Translations under genes and position numbers: made by a program
Source of the DNA: Azospirillum sp. B21
GTDB taxonomy: Bacteria > Pseudomonadota > Alphaproteobacteria > Azospirillales > Azospirillaceae
DNA: 64,000 bases
Direction of reading: 5' to 3'
NCBI RefSeq assembly: GCF_008364825.1
Contig: NZ_VTTO01000001.1
Span: forward strand, 440,837 to 504,836
Shown: piece after piece, positions 51,983 through 59,525 of the stretch
How the letters are laid out: every line of letters starts with the position of its first letter
How positions within the stretch are numbered: the first letter of the stretch is position 1
Notes under the pieces: model-generated
The model's database searches: none
The model's input: the letters and a program-made list of their open reading frames with translations, nothing else
What the model was told of the DNA's origin: nothing

Positions 51983-52390
51983 ATGCATCACTGCGCAACC
52001 GATCAGGATGGCAACGCCTATGCCTCCGGCTGCCCGACGCGGCAGGCGCTCGACCGCATCGCCGACAAATGGACGGTGCTGATCCTGGGATTGCTGGAAG
52101 GCGGACCGATGCGCTTCAACCAGCTGCGCCGGGAGATCGAGGGCATCTCGCAGAAGATGCTGTCGCAGACCCTGAAAAGCCTGGAGCGTGACGGGCTGGT
52201 CAGCCGCAAGGTGTTCGCCACCGTGCCGGTCACCGTCGAATACGCCATCACCCCGCTGGGGGCCACGCTGGCCGAAACGCTGGTGCCGCTGCGGGTGTGG
52301 GCCGAGACCCACATCGCCCAGGTGCTGGAATCGCGCGCCGCCTATGACCGGGACGAGAGCGACGCCCCGGCCCGGCTGGACGTCGCTTAA
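51983..52390 (+). CDS. HxlR-family transcriptional regulator
   Basis: A 135-residue winged-helix regulator of the HxlR type. The Cys17 in YASGCPTRQALDRIADKWT is a conserved redox-sensitive position in the family (QorR/HypR-like). The helix-turn-helix is MRFNQLRREIEGISQKMLSQ with TLKSLERDGLVSRK. It most likely controls the divergent NmrA-type gene in response to electrophiles or oxidants. Its stop overlaps the stop of the convergent GH13 gene by four bases. Confidence 0.9.
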   Translation: MHHCATDQDGNAYASGCPTRQALDRIADKWTVLILGLLEGGPMRFNQLRREIEGISQKMLSQTLKSLERDGLVSRKVFATVPVTVEYAITPLGATLAETLVPLRVWAETHIAQVLESRAAYDRDESDAPARLDVA

Positions 52391-54072
52391 ACCGGTTTGT
52401 CCGGCTTTTCCTCCGCCTCCGTCCGCCGCAGCAGGTAGTCCAGCCCGCCGACACGGAACCAGCGATAGCCGTAGGCCTCCAGCACCAGATGGTGGCGGCC
52501 CTCGCCGTCGGGCTCGCTGTGGTCCTCCGACAACAGGTTGACCAGCCGGCAGGTCTCGCCGTGGCCCTCAACGTCCAGCACGATCTCGCAGGGCTTGTCC
52601 GACAGGTTGTGCAGGACCACCACCCCGTTGTTGCGCCAGTCATAGCGCAGCGCCAGCACCTCCGGCCGGCCGGTCTTCAGGATTTGAAAGTCGCCCCACC
52701 CGATCTCGGGGCATTCCTTGCGCATGCGGATGATGCGTTCGGTCCAGTTCAGCATCGATTCGGGGTCGCGGCGCTGCACCGCGGCGTTGACCCGCTCATA
52801 GCCGAAGACGCCGCCGGTGATCACCGGGATTTCCGGTTCATCCGACTTGGTGAAGCCGCCATGCGGTTCGTCCGACCATTGCATCGGCGTGCGCGCGCAG
52901 TTGCGTTCCGGCAGCGACAGGTCGTCGCCCATGCCGATCTCGTCGCCATAGCGGATGACCGGCGTCCCCGGCAGGGTGAACATCAGGCTGTAGGCCAGCT
53001 CGATCCGCCGCCGGTCGTCGTGCAGCATCGGCGCCAGCCGCCGCCGGATGCCGCGGTCGTAGAGCTGCATGCATTTGTCAGGCCCGAAGGCGGTGAAAAC
53101 GGCCTGACGCTGCTCCTCGGTCAGGCGGCCGAGATCCAGTTCGTCATGGTTGCGCAGGAAGCAGCCCCATTGGGCGGTGGCCGGGCGCGGCTTCGTCACC
53201 TTCAGAGCCTTCACCAGCGGCGCGGTGTCGGCGGTGGCCAGCGCATAGAACAGGTTCTGGTTGACCTGGAAATTGAACACCATGTGGCAGCGGTCACCGT
53301 CGGCGCCGAAATACTCCAGGTCGTCCTCCGGCAGGATGTTCGCCTCCGCCAGCAGAACGGCATCGCCGCGGCGCCACTGCACGAATTCACGGAAGCTGCG
53401 CAGCATGCCGAACTGTTCCCGCGGCTTGGTCACGTCCGCCCCCTTCTCCGCGATGATGAAGGGTACGGCGTCCATGCGGAATCCGGCGACGCCCAGTTGG
53501 ATCCAGAAACCCATGATCTTCAGCAGCTCGGTATGCACCTCCGGGTTGGCGGTGTTCAGGTCGGGCTGGAATTTGTAGAAGCGGTGGAAGTACCAGGCCT
53601 TCGCCTCGCGGTCATAGGTCCAGGTCGATTTCTGCACGCCGGGAAAGACCATGCCGGTGTCGGCATTCGCCGGCTTCTTGTCCGACCAGACATACCAGTC
53701 GCGATACTTGCTGTTCGGATCGCTGCGGGCCGCCTTGAACCAGGGATGCTCGTCGGAGGTATGGTTGATCACCAGATCGATGATCACCCGGATGCCGCGC
53801 TGCTCGCAGGCATGGGTGAACTCCACGAAGTCGCCCAGCGTGCCGTATCGCGGATCAACCGTGTAGTAGTCGGCGACGTCATAGCCGTCGTCCTTCATCG
53901 GCGAGGTCTGGAACGGCCCCAGCCAAATGCAGGTCACGCCCAGCCCGTGCAGATAGTCCAGCCGGCGCAGCAGCCCCTGGAAATCGCCGATGCCGTCGCC
54001 GCTGGCGTCCATGAAGGTCGACAGCGACAGATTGTAGATCACCGCATTCTTGTACCAGAGGTCCCCGATCAT
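52387..54072 (-). CDS. GH13 enzyme, trehalose synthase-like
   Basis: A 561-residue alpha-amylase-superfamily enzyme. The (beta/alpha)8 barrel shows WYKNAVIYNLSLSTFMDASG, GIGDFQGLLRRLDYLHGLGV, DLVINHTSDEHPWF, the catalytic Asp in GFRMDAVPF, the acid Glu in LLAEANI and the stabilising Asp in FLRNHDELDL. The N-terminus and length fit trehalose synthase (maltose to trehalose isomerase), though an amylase activity is possible. Start ATG 54072 gives the family N-terminus; the frame extends to 54249. Upstream at 54240-54271 lies a paired operator also found near the transporter gene. Confidence 0.85.
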   Translation of the reverse strand: MIGDLWYKNAVIYNLSLSTFMDASGDGIGDFQGLLRRLDYLHGLGVTCIWLGPFQTSPMKDDGYDVADYYTVDPRYGTLGDFVEFTHACEQRGIRVIIDLVINHTSDEHPWFKAARSDPNSKYRDWYVWSDKKPANADTGMVFPGVQKSTWTYDREAKAWYFHRFYKFQPDLNTANPEVHTELLKIMGFWIQLGVAGFRMDAVPFIIAEKGADVTKPREQFGMLRSFREFVQWRRGDAVLLAEANILPEDDLEYFGADGDRCHMVFNFQVNQNLFYALATADTAPLVKALKVTKPRPATAQWGCFLRNHDELDLGRLTEEQRQAVFTAFGPDKCMQLYDRGIRRRLAPMLHDDRRRIELAYSLMFTLPGTPVIRYGDEIGMGDDLSLPERNCARTPMQWSDEPHGGFTKSDEPEIPVITGGVFGYERVNAAVQRRDPESMLNWTERIIRMRKECPEIGWGDFQILKTGRPEVLALRYDWRNNGVVVLHNLSDKPCEIVLDVEGHGETCRLVNLLSEDHSEPDGEGRHHLVLEAYGYRWFRVGGLDYLLRRTEAEEKPDKPV

Positions 54073-54239
54073 GGCCGTTCCGTCCCGCCTCGTGCCGGTG
54101 GCGATCGCCGTCCCGATCCGGGATCGACAGGCGGGCAACAGCGGCAAGGCCACTTTGGTTGCGGGGCAATGTTGCGGAAGGGACTGACCATTTGGGGCGG
54201 TAGCACTGCGGCAAAGTTGCAGGTCAGGCATCCGGTATC

Positions 54240-54271
54240 TGGTATGCAAAACTTTTTGCGAAGGTATGCCA
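54240..54271. promoter_or_regulatory. paired operator TGGTATGCAA / AGGTATGCCA
   Basis: Two near-palindromic decamers, 54240-54249 and 54262-54271, with centres 22 bases apart; GCAAAA and TTTTGC form an inner palindrome. Each differs from TGGYATGCCA at one position. The same pair with 21-base spacing is at 56283-56313. The form fits a GntR/FadR-type dimer site. It could act on the GH13 gene (leftward), the small membrane protein (rightward) or both. Confidence 0.55.
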
Positions 54272-54427
54272 GTTTGCTTATGTTGCGTTACAGCATGGCC
54301 CTGGCTTGGCCGTTGGACGCCATCGTCCGCGACCGATGCTTTTCGGCGTCATGCGCTGTTGTCCCTTGTCGAACCCCCCTACCTTGGCCCTCCCCTAGCC
54401 CCTCCCTTACGATAAGGATGCCCCGCC

Positions 54428-54649
54428 ATGATCGAGACCCAGGCCCTTCTGTTCCTCGCGCTGACCGGCATGATCGGCCACGCCGTCTACATGGCTGCCA
54501 GCGGCTGGGGCGGCTTCACCGTGATCGAGCCGGAGAAGGAGGAGACCGAGGAGGAGACCATCCTGTTCACCTCCGACCGCTTCCAGCAAACGCCCCAGAA
54601 GAAGCCCGGGACCGAAAAGGGCGAGGATCGTCCCTTCTGGCTTGAATGA
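54428..54649 (+). CDS. small hypothetical membrane protein
   Basis: A 73-residue protein with one hydrophobic helix (LLFLALTGMIGHAVYMAA) and an acidic C-terminus (EPEKEETEEETILF). AAGGAT precedes the ATG and a strong terminator follows, so this is a credible single-gene transcript. No family is recognised. Confidence 0.65.
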   Translation: MIETQALLFLALTGMIGHAVYMAASGWGGFTVIEPEKEETEEETILFTSDRFQQTPQKKPGTEKGEDRPFWLE

Positions 54650-54651
54650 CG

Positions 54652-54705
54652 GACGGGCCGGGATCGCTCGTCGCGTCCCCGGCCCGTCGCCTGTCTTTTT
54701 CTTCT
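54652..54705 (+). terminator. Rho-independent terminator after the small membrane protein
   Basis: Arms GACGGGCCGGG (54652-54662) and CCCGGCCCGTC (54678-54688) form an 11-bp stem followed within four bases by a TTTTTCTTC tract. It ends the rightward transcript before the convergent transporter gene. Confidence 0.85.
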
Positions 54706-54761
54706 CCTAAGTCGACCCCTCAGGCCGATCCCTTACGCTTGTGCTCCTGGCCTTCGGCCCT

Positions 54762-56114
54762 TCAGCCGTTGGCGGTACCCGCTGCCGCCCCGACCGGGAC
54801 CGTGCGGGCGGCTGCGCTCTGCTCCTCCCGACGTGCCAGTTCTTCGTTGCGGGCATGGTGGCGGGCCAACATCGGCTTGAGGACCAGCAGCGCACAGGCC
54901 GCGGCGGTGAGGTCCATGGTGGCGGTGACGTACAGCACGGTCGCCCAGGTGCCGGTGGCTTCCATCAGCAGGTTGCCCAGCGGGACCAGCAGGGCGGCGA
55001 CACCCTTGGCGCAGTAGAGGACGCCGTAGATCTTGCCGGCATGCTTGGTGCCGAAGGTGTCGGCCGAGGTGGCGCTGAACAGGCTGTACACTTCACCCCA
55101 GGCCAGGAAGACCATGCCGCTGAGGATCAGGAACATCATCGGGTCGTGGCCGAACTTGCTGAGCATGATGATGCCCAGGCCTTCCAGGGTGAAGGCGACG
55201 AACATGGTCGCCTCACGGCCGATGTGATCCGAGATGAAGCCGAACAGCGGACGGGAGATGCCGTTCATCACGCGGTCCAGCATCAGGGCGAAGGGCAGAG
55301 CCGCCATGGTGATGCCGAGGACACTGACCGGCGCTTCCTTCACGCCCAGATCGTGGGCGATGACGCCCAGCTGGGCCACAGCCATCAGGCCGCCGGTGAC
55401 GGTGCCGATGAACATCGCCCACATCACCCAGAACACCGGGGTGCGGATGGCTTCGCCCAGCGTGTAGTCGCGGCGGGTCTGGGCGACCTTGGTGGAGGCC
55501 TTGACGTGCTCCTTCTGCGGCATGCGCAGGAAGAAGGCGGCGGCGATGATGATCGCGCCCTGCAGCAGGCCGAACCAGAAGAAGGTGGTCTGATAGCCGC
55601 TGCTGTGGATCATCGCGGAAATCGGCAGGATGGTGAGAGCAGAGCCGGCGCCATAGCCGCCCGCCGTCAGGCCGACCGCCAGACCGCGCTTTTCCGGGAA
55701 CCACTTCAGCGCGTTGTTGACGCAGGTCGCATAGACGCAGCCGACGCCGATGCCGCCGATGGCCGAGCCGACATACAACATGCTGAGCGAGCCGGCATAG
55801 CTGTCGATGACCCAGGACAGGCCGGTGAAGAAGCCGCCGGCGCCGACGATCACGCGGGGGCCGTACTTGTCGATGAAGTAGCCCTCGATCGGCGTCAGCC
55901 AGGTCTGCACGACGACGAAGATGGTGAAGGCGGTCTGGATCGAAGCGCGCGTCCAGCCGTGGGTCGCCTGGATTTCCGGGACGAACAGCGTCCAGGCGTA
56001 CTGGATGTTGGCCGCAGCCACCATGCAAACGATGCCGACGACGATCTGCATCCAGCGGACTGTATCGGATACCGGCGCCTTTGCCGCCGCCGGTTGTGAA
56101 TTCATATGAGCCAT
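54762..56114 (-). CDS. OFA (oxalate/formate antiporter) family MFS transporter
   Basis: A 450-residue, 12-helix major facilitator protein. Helix 1 VVGIVCMVAAANIQYAWTLF and the loop LTPIEGYFIDKYGPRV, with later MNGISRPLFGFISDHIGRE, match OFA-type carriers related to the oxalate:formate exchanger OxlT. The substrate cannot be read; organic monocarboxylates and dicarboxylates are typical. ATG 56114 has GGGAGG five bases upstream; ATG 56105 is weaker. No oxalate-degrading genes are present nearby. A paired operator about 170-200 bases upstream suggests regulation shared with the GH13 locus. Confidence 0.87.
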   Translation of the reverse strand: MAHMNSQPAAAKAPVSDTVRWMQIVVGIVCMVAAANIQYAWTLFVPEIQATHGWTRASIQTAFTIFVVVQTWLTPIEGYFIDKYGPRVIVGAGGFFTGLSWVIDSYAGSLSMLYVGSAIGGIGVGCVYATCVNNALKWFPEKRGLAVGLTAGGYGAGSALTILPISAMIHSSGYQTTFFWFGLLQGAIIIAAAFFLRMPQKEHVKASTKVAQTRRDYTLGEAIRTPVFWVMWAMFIGTVTGGLMAVAQLGVIAHDLGVKEAPVSVLGITMAALPFALMLDRVMNGISRPLFGFISDHIGREATMFVAFTLEGLGIIMLSKFGHDPMMFLILSGMVFLAWGEVYSLFSATSADTFGTKHAGKIYGVLYCAKGVAALLVPLGNLLMEATGTWATVLYVTATMDLTAAACALLVLKPMLARHHARNEELARREEQSAAARTVPVGAAAGTANG

Positions 56115-56275
56115 CGTGCCTCCCAATGATCTTGCCTGAGCCGGTGGTACGGCCCCTCTCCCGGGGACCGGCACACCAATCACGATTGCGGAATGACCCG
56201 GACGGACCGCTCTTGCTGACGGTTCCATTCCGGAACTCGGCGCGGATGCCGACAATCGCTCGGAGTTCGATTGTC

Positions 56276-56320
56276 CCGGTTTTGGCATGCCAGATATGTA
56301 ATCTGGTATGCCAAAACCGG
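56276..56320. promoter_or_regulatory. large inverted repeat containing two TGGYATGCCA operators
   Basis: Arms at 56276-56295 and 56301-56320 pair at 19 of 20 positions around ATGTA. Each arm contains a palindromic decamer: TGGCATGCCA (56283-56292) and TGGTATGCCA (56304-56313), centres 21 bases apart. It lies 160-200 bases upstream of the transporter start. A regulator of the GntR/FadR class is the likely ligand, but no regulator gene is in view. Confidence 0.6.
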
Positions 56321-56457
56321 GGACAGAAAGACCCGGACGAACGGTCCGACGCCGTATGCACACGTACTGTCCAAGTAAAACTTACGCCTTGTGCCGCTCA
56401 GAATGTCCGGTCCACATCGGTTCTTGTGTCCGATCACTCAGTGCGACGCACATCCTG

Positions 56458-56488
56458 TAAAAAGAAGCCGTGCCGGTACCTGCACGGC
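56458..56488 (-). terminator. Rho-independent terminator of the candidate small RNA
   Basis: GCCGTGC (56467-56473) pairs with GCACGGC (56482-56488) around an 8-base loop. Leftwards it runs straight into TTCTTTTT (56466-56459). Confidence 0.8.
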
Positions 56489-56564
56489 CCCCTCGAACGA
56501 GGGTGTGCAGTCTTAGGAGATAGATAGATGCCGCCGTTTCCATAGAGGAACCGCATCGGCGACA
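56458..56564 (-). ncRNA. candidate small RNA, about 107 nt
   Basis: A strong leftward terminator (56458-56488) has no protein gene ending before it. The upstream gene rsmD has its own terminator at 56741-56763, so this is a separate unit. A promoter-like pair TTGAGT (56598-56593) and TAAAAG (56576-56571) with a 16-base spacer sits just right of it. The predicted RNA has a first hairpin (GTTCC/GGAAAC), a free CTCCT anti-Shine-Dalgarno tract, a CCCTCG/CGAGGG hairpin and the terminator. This layout is typical of alphaproteobacterial trans-acting small RNAs. The alternative is a terminated leader of the transporter gene. Confidence 0.45.
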
Positions 56565-56570
56565 CATAAT

Positions 56571-56598
56571 CTTTTACTCGGATTGTTTTGGAACTCAA
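56571..56598 (-). promoter_or_regulatory. candidate promoter of the small RNA
   Basis: TTGAGT (56598-56593) and TAAAAG (56576-56571), 16 bases apart, match 4 of 6 positions each to the sigma-70 consensus. The start would be near 56564. Confidence 0.35.
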
Positions 56599-56740
56599 CA
56601 GTCCATTCGGGCTTTCCGTATGATGGAAAAACACCGGGAACCGCCTTGGATTGCGCGGCGTTCGCCCGACCCGGCCATCGGCCGCGGGCGCGAAAAATGA
56701 AACTCAGGCTTGGGGAAGGCGAGGCGGGCAGCCGGGCGGG

Positions 56741-56763
56741 AAAAGAAAAAGCCGCCCTGGCGG
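56741..56763 (-). terminator. terminator after rsmD
   Basis: Leftwards from the rsmD stop, a short CCGC/GCGG stem-loop (56763-56751) is followed by TTTTTCTTTT (56750-56741). The stem is short, but the U-tract is strong. Confidence 0.65.
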
Positions 56764-56766
56764 AGG

Positions 56767-57327
56767 TCAGGCCGCGCGGCGGACCGTCAGGAAAGCGACG
56801 CGGGTATCGCCGTAGCGGCGCTCATCGACGGCGATGAAGGCGTCGGACAGAGGCAGGGGATCACGGTCGGCCACCTCGACCACGGCAAGAGCGCCGTCGG
56901 CCAGCCAGCCGGCCTTCAACAACCCGTCCAGCGCACGCGGCGCCAGATCCTGGCCATAGGGCGGATCGAGGAAGGCCAGCATGCAGGACCGCGGGGCCGG
57001 CGGCGGCTTGGTTGCGTCGGCGCGCAGGATCCATGCATTGTCGGTCTCGCGCAGGGCATCGACATTGGCGCGCACGGCGTCCAGCGCCGGCCGGCCCATG
57101 TCGAGGAAACCGCACCAGGCGGCCCCGCGCGACAGGGCCTCCAGCCCCAGCGCACCGGTTCCGCAAAAGGCATCGACGACCGCGGCGCCCTCGAACTCGG
57201 GCGCCCAGTCGGCATGGGCCAGGATGTTGAAGATGGCTTGCCGGGTGCGGTCGGTGGTGGGGCGGGTGTCACGCCCGCCCGGCGCCACCAGACTGCGGCC
57301 GCGGTGCTTACCGCCGACGATCCGCAC
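56767..57327 (-). CDS. rsmD: 16S rRNA (guanine966-N2)-methyltransferase
   Basis: A 186-residue RsmD. RIVGGKHRGRSLVAPGG at the start, RPTTDRTRQAIFNIL, SAM-binding VVDAFCGTGALGLEALSRGA and the catalytic LDPPYG are all family features. GTG at 57327 is the start, with GGAG upstream, which puts it 20 bases inside the 3' end of the pseudouridine synthase gene; the two are probably translationally coupled. The long upstream extension of this frame is only the other frame of that gene's repetitive tail. Confidence 0.92.
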   Translation of the reverse strand: MRIVGGKHRGRSLVAPGGRDTRPTTDRTRQAIFNILAHADWAPEFEGAAVVDAFCGTGALGLEALSRGAAWCGFLDMGRPALDAVRANVDALRETDNAWILRADATKPPPAPRSCMLAFLDPPYGQDLAPRALDGLLKAGWLADGALAVVEVADRDPLPLSDAFIAVDERRYGDTRVAFLTVRRAA

Positions 57328-58729
57328 GCGGGCGCTCCGTCCGTCCGCCGGCACCGCCGCCCGACCTGTCGCCGGCGCCGCCGGCCTTCGGTCCACCCTT
57401 TGGCGCCGGACCGGCGCCCTTCGGACCCGCGGATCTGGAGCCAGCCTGTTTCGGACCGGCAAACTTGGCATCCCTCGGCTTGTCGTCCCGGGGCTTCGAG
57501 TCCCTGGGCTTCGCATCCCGGGACCTTGCGCTCTCGGAACGGGCGCTCTCGGAACGGGCGCCCTCGAAACGCGGGCCGTCCGACTTCGTGCCACCGGCCT
57601 TGAACCCGCCGGACTTCGGCACCCGCGGACCGCCCGCACCGGCAGGCTTGGCGGCGTCGCGGCCTTCGGGCTTGCCGGGACGGCCGGCTTTGGCCGCCGT
57701 CCCACCCAGCGACAGCGTGCCGCGCGGCGAGGTCCCGCGCCTGGCCGGCTTGGCCTCTTCGGTGCGGGCGGCTTCGGCCTCGTGCCGCTTGGTGGCGGAG
57801 CGCGGCGCGCGCTTCGGCGCAGCCTTGGCATCCGTCTTCGGATCGGCCTTCCCGGCCGTGCGTGCGCCGGCCGCCGTCTTCGCCGGAGCGGCCTTCCCCG
57901 CCGCGTCGGCTCTCGCCTTGGCGCGCTGCTTGGTGCCGGACTCGGAGGGCTCCGCCCCTTCGGGGGTGCCGAAGAAGGGTGCGATCTGTTCGCGGACGAC
58001 GCGCTTCGGCACCTCCTCGACGGCGCCCTCCTCCAGCTTGCCGAGCTGGAAGGGACCGTAGGCGACGCGGATCAGCCGGTTCACCTGGAGCCCGAGCGAC
58101 TCCATCACCTTGCGGATCTCGCGGTTCTTACCTTCCTTCAGGCTGACCGTCAGCCAGGCGTTGCGGCCCTGGACGCGGTCAAGCACGGCCTCGATCGGGC
58201 CGTACTTCACGCCTTCGATGGTCGGGCCCTTCTCAAGCGCGGCCAGCTGCCTCTCGTCCACCTCGCCGAAGACGCGCACGCGATAGCGGCGGGTCCAGCC
58301 GGTGGCCGGCAGTTCCAGGAAACGGGCCAGTTCGCCATCGTTGGTCAGCAGAAGCAGGCCTTCGGTCGTCAGGTCGAGACGGCCGATGGAGACCACGCGC
58401 GGCAGGTCGGCCGGCAGCCGGTCGAAGACGGTCTCGCGTCCCTTCTCGTCGCGGGCGGTGGTGACCAGCCCCGACGGCTTGTGGTAGCGCCACAGGCGGG
58501 CGGGTTCCGGCTCCGGAATGACCTTGCCGTCGACCTGGACGACATCGCCGGGATGCACCACGCAGGCAGGACTGTCGAGCACGCGGCTGTTGACCGCGAC
58601 GCGGCCCTCGGCGATCCAGCGTTCGGCGTCGCGGCGCGAGCAGAGCCCGGCGCGCGCCAGTCGCTTGGCGATGCGTTCACCGCCATTGGTGGCGGAATCG
58701 GATTTCTTGGCTTTATCGGAGCGGTCCAT
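57308..58729 (-). CDS. rluB: RluB/RsuA-family rRNA pseudouridine synthase with long disordered tail
   Basis: A 473-residue protein. An S4 RNA-binding domain (RIAKRLARAGLCSRRDAERW) is followed by the pseudouridine synthase domain with catalytic Asp in GRLDLTTEGLLLLTNDGELA and NREIRKVMESLGLQVNRLIR. It would modify 23S (RluB) or 16S (RsuA) rRNA. About 220 residues of Ala/Lys/Pro/Arg-rich low-complexity sequence follow, including repeated KPRDxKPRD and SARSES units. Such tails are common in this family in alphaproteobacteria but this one is long. It overlaps rsmD by 20 bases. Start ATG 58729 has no good ribosome-binding site. Confidence 0.9.
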   Translation of the reverse strand: MDRSDKAKKSDSATNGGERIAKRLARAGLCSRRDAERWIAEGRVAVNSRVLDSPACVVHPGDVVQVDGKVIPEPEPARLWRYHKPSGLVTTARDEKGRETVFDRLPADLPRVVSIGRLDLTTEGLLLLTNDGELARFLELPATGWTRRYRVRVFGEVDERQLAALEKGPTIEGVKYGPIEAVLDRVQGRNAWLTVSLKEGKNREIRKVMESLGLQVNRLIRVAYGPFQLGKLEEGAVEEVPKRVVREQIAPFFGTPEGAEPSESGTKQRAKARADAAGKAAPAKTAAGARTAGKADPKTDAKAAPKRAPRSATKRHEAEAARTEEAKPARRGTSPRGTLSLGGTAAKAGRPGKPEGRDAAKPAGAGGPRVPKSGGFKAGGTKSDGPRFEGARSESARSESARSRDAKPRDSKPRDDKPRDAKFAGPKQAGSRSAGPKGAGPAPKGGPKAGGAGDRSGGGAGGRTERPRADRRR

Positions 58730-58834
58730 GGCCGGACCATAGGGCCTGGACGCGCCGCCCGCAACACGAGTCCGGCGCCCGGACACCGGAATCCGGTTGA
58801 CGTGCCCGGCGGGCGGTTGGCACCCTGCCCGGCC

Positions 58835-59287
58835 ATGCCGTCTTCCAGCTATATGGACCTCGCCTTCGCCGCCGCCGAGGCCGCCGCCGCGCGCGGGGAG
58901 GTGCCGGTCGGCGCCGTCGTCGTCGATCCCGCGACGGGCGCCGTCCTCGCCACCGCCGGCAACCGGACGGAGGAGCTGTGCGACCCGTCGGCCCATGCCG
59001 AACTGCTGGCGATCCGCGAAGCCTGCGCACGGCGCGGCCAGCCCCGCCTGCCCGGCTGCGACCTGTACGTGACGCTGGAGCCCTGCGCGCTGTGCGCCGC
59101 GGCGATCAGCTTCGCCCGAATCCGGCGGGTCTATTACGGCGCCTACGATCCGAAGGGCGGCGCGGTGGATCACGGCCCGCGCTTCTTCACTCAATCAACC
59201 TGCCACCACGCGCCGGAGGTCTACAGCGGTATCGGCGAGACGCGGGCGGGCGCGCTGCTGCGGGACTTCTTCAGGCAGCGGCGGTAA
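58835..59287 (+). CDS. tadA: tRNA-specific adenosine-34 deaminase
   Basis: A 150-residue TadA that makes inosine at the wobble position of tRNA-Arg(ACG). The zinc site is HAE (DPSAHAELLAI) and PCALC (LEPCALCAAAISF), with EVPVGAVVVD before it and the tRNA-contacting YGAYDPKGGAVDHG after. The Glu of HAE is the proton shuttle. ATG 58835 is the best start. It is divergent from the pseudouridine synthase gene, about 105 bases away. Confidence 0.93.
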   Translation: MPSSSYMDLAFAAAEAAAARGEVPVGAVVVDPATGAVLATAGNRTEELCDPSAHAELLAIREACARRGQPRLPGCDLYVTLEPCALCAAAISFARIRRVYYGAYDPKGGAVDHGPRFFTQSTCHHAPEVYSGIGETRAGALLRDFFRQRR

Positions 59288-59525
59288 GCGGTCACCAGGA
59301 TTCGACGGGTGCGACGCGCATTATTGTTATCGAAGCCCGGCAATAGAATTGCTCCCAATCAACTTCGCACGCCCAAATCCACGTCGCAAGAAAGCCGGGC
59401 GAACTTCTTCCGGCCTCAGCAACCGGCGCCGCTGTTCGTGTAAAAACGATATATTCTGTTAAGTGTTTGTTTAGCGAATATATGCGCATGATGGGTTAAC
59501 CGCTTCCAGCCATCAGGAGTTACGA

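Noticed and set aside
56434..56634. 66-residue leftward frame in the transporter upstream region
   Set aside because: It runs through the terminator hairpin and has no ribosome-binding site; the small RNA model explains the region better.
56981..58834. Long rightward frame running into tadA
   Set aside because: It is antisense to rsmD and rluB; TadA starts naturally at 58835.
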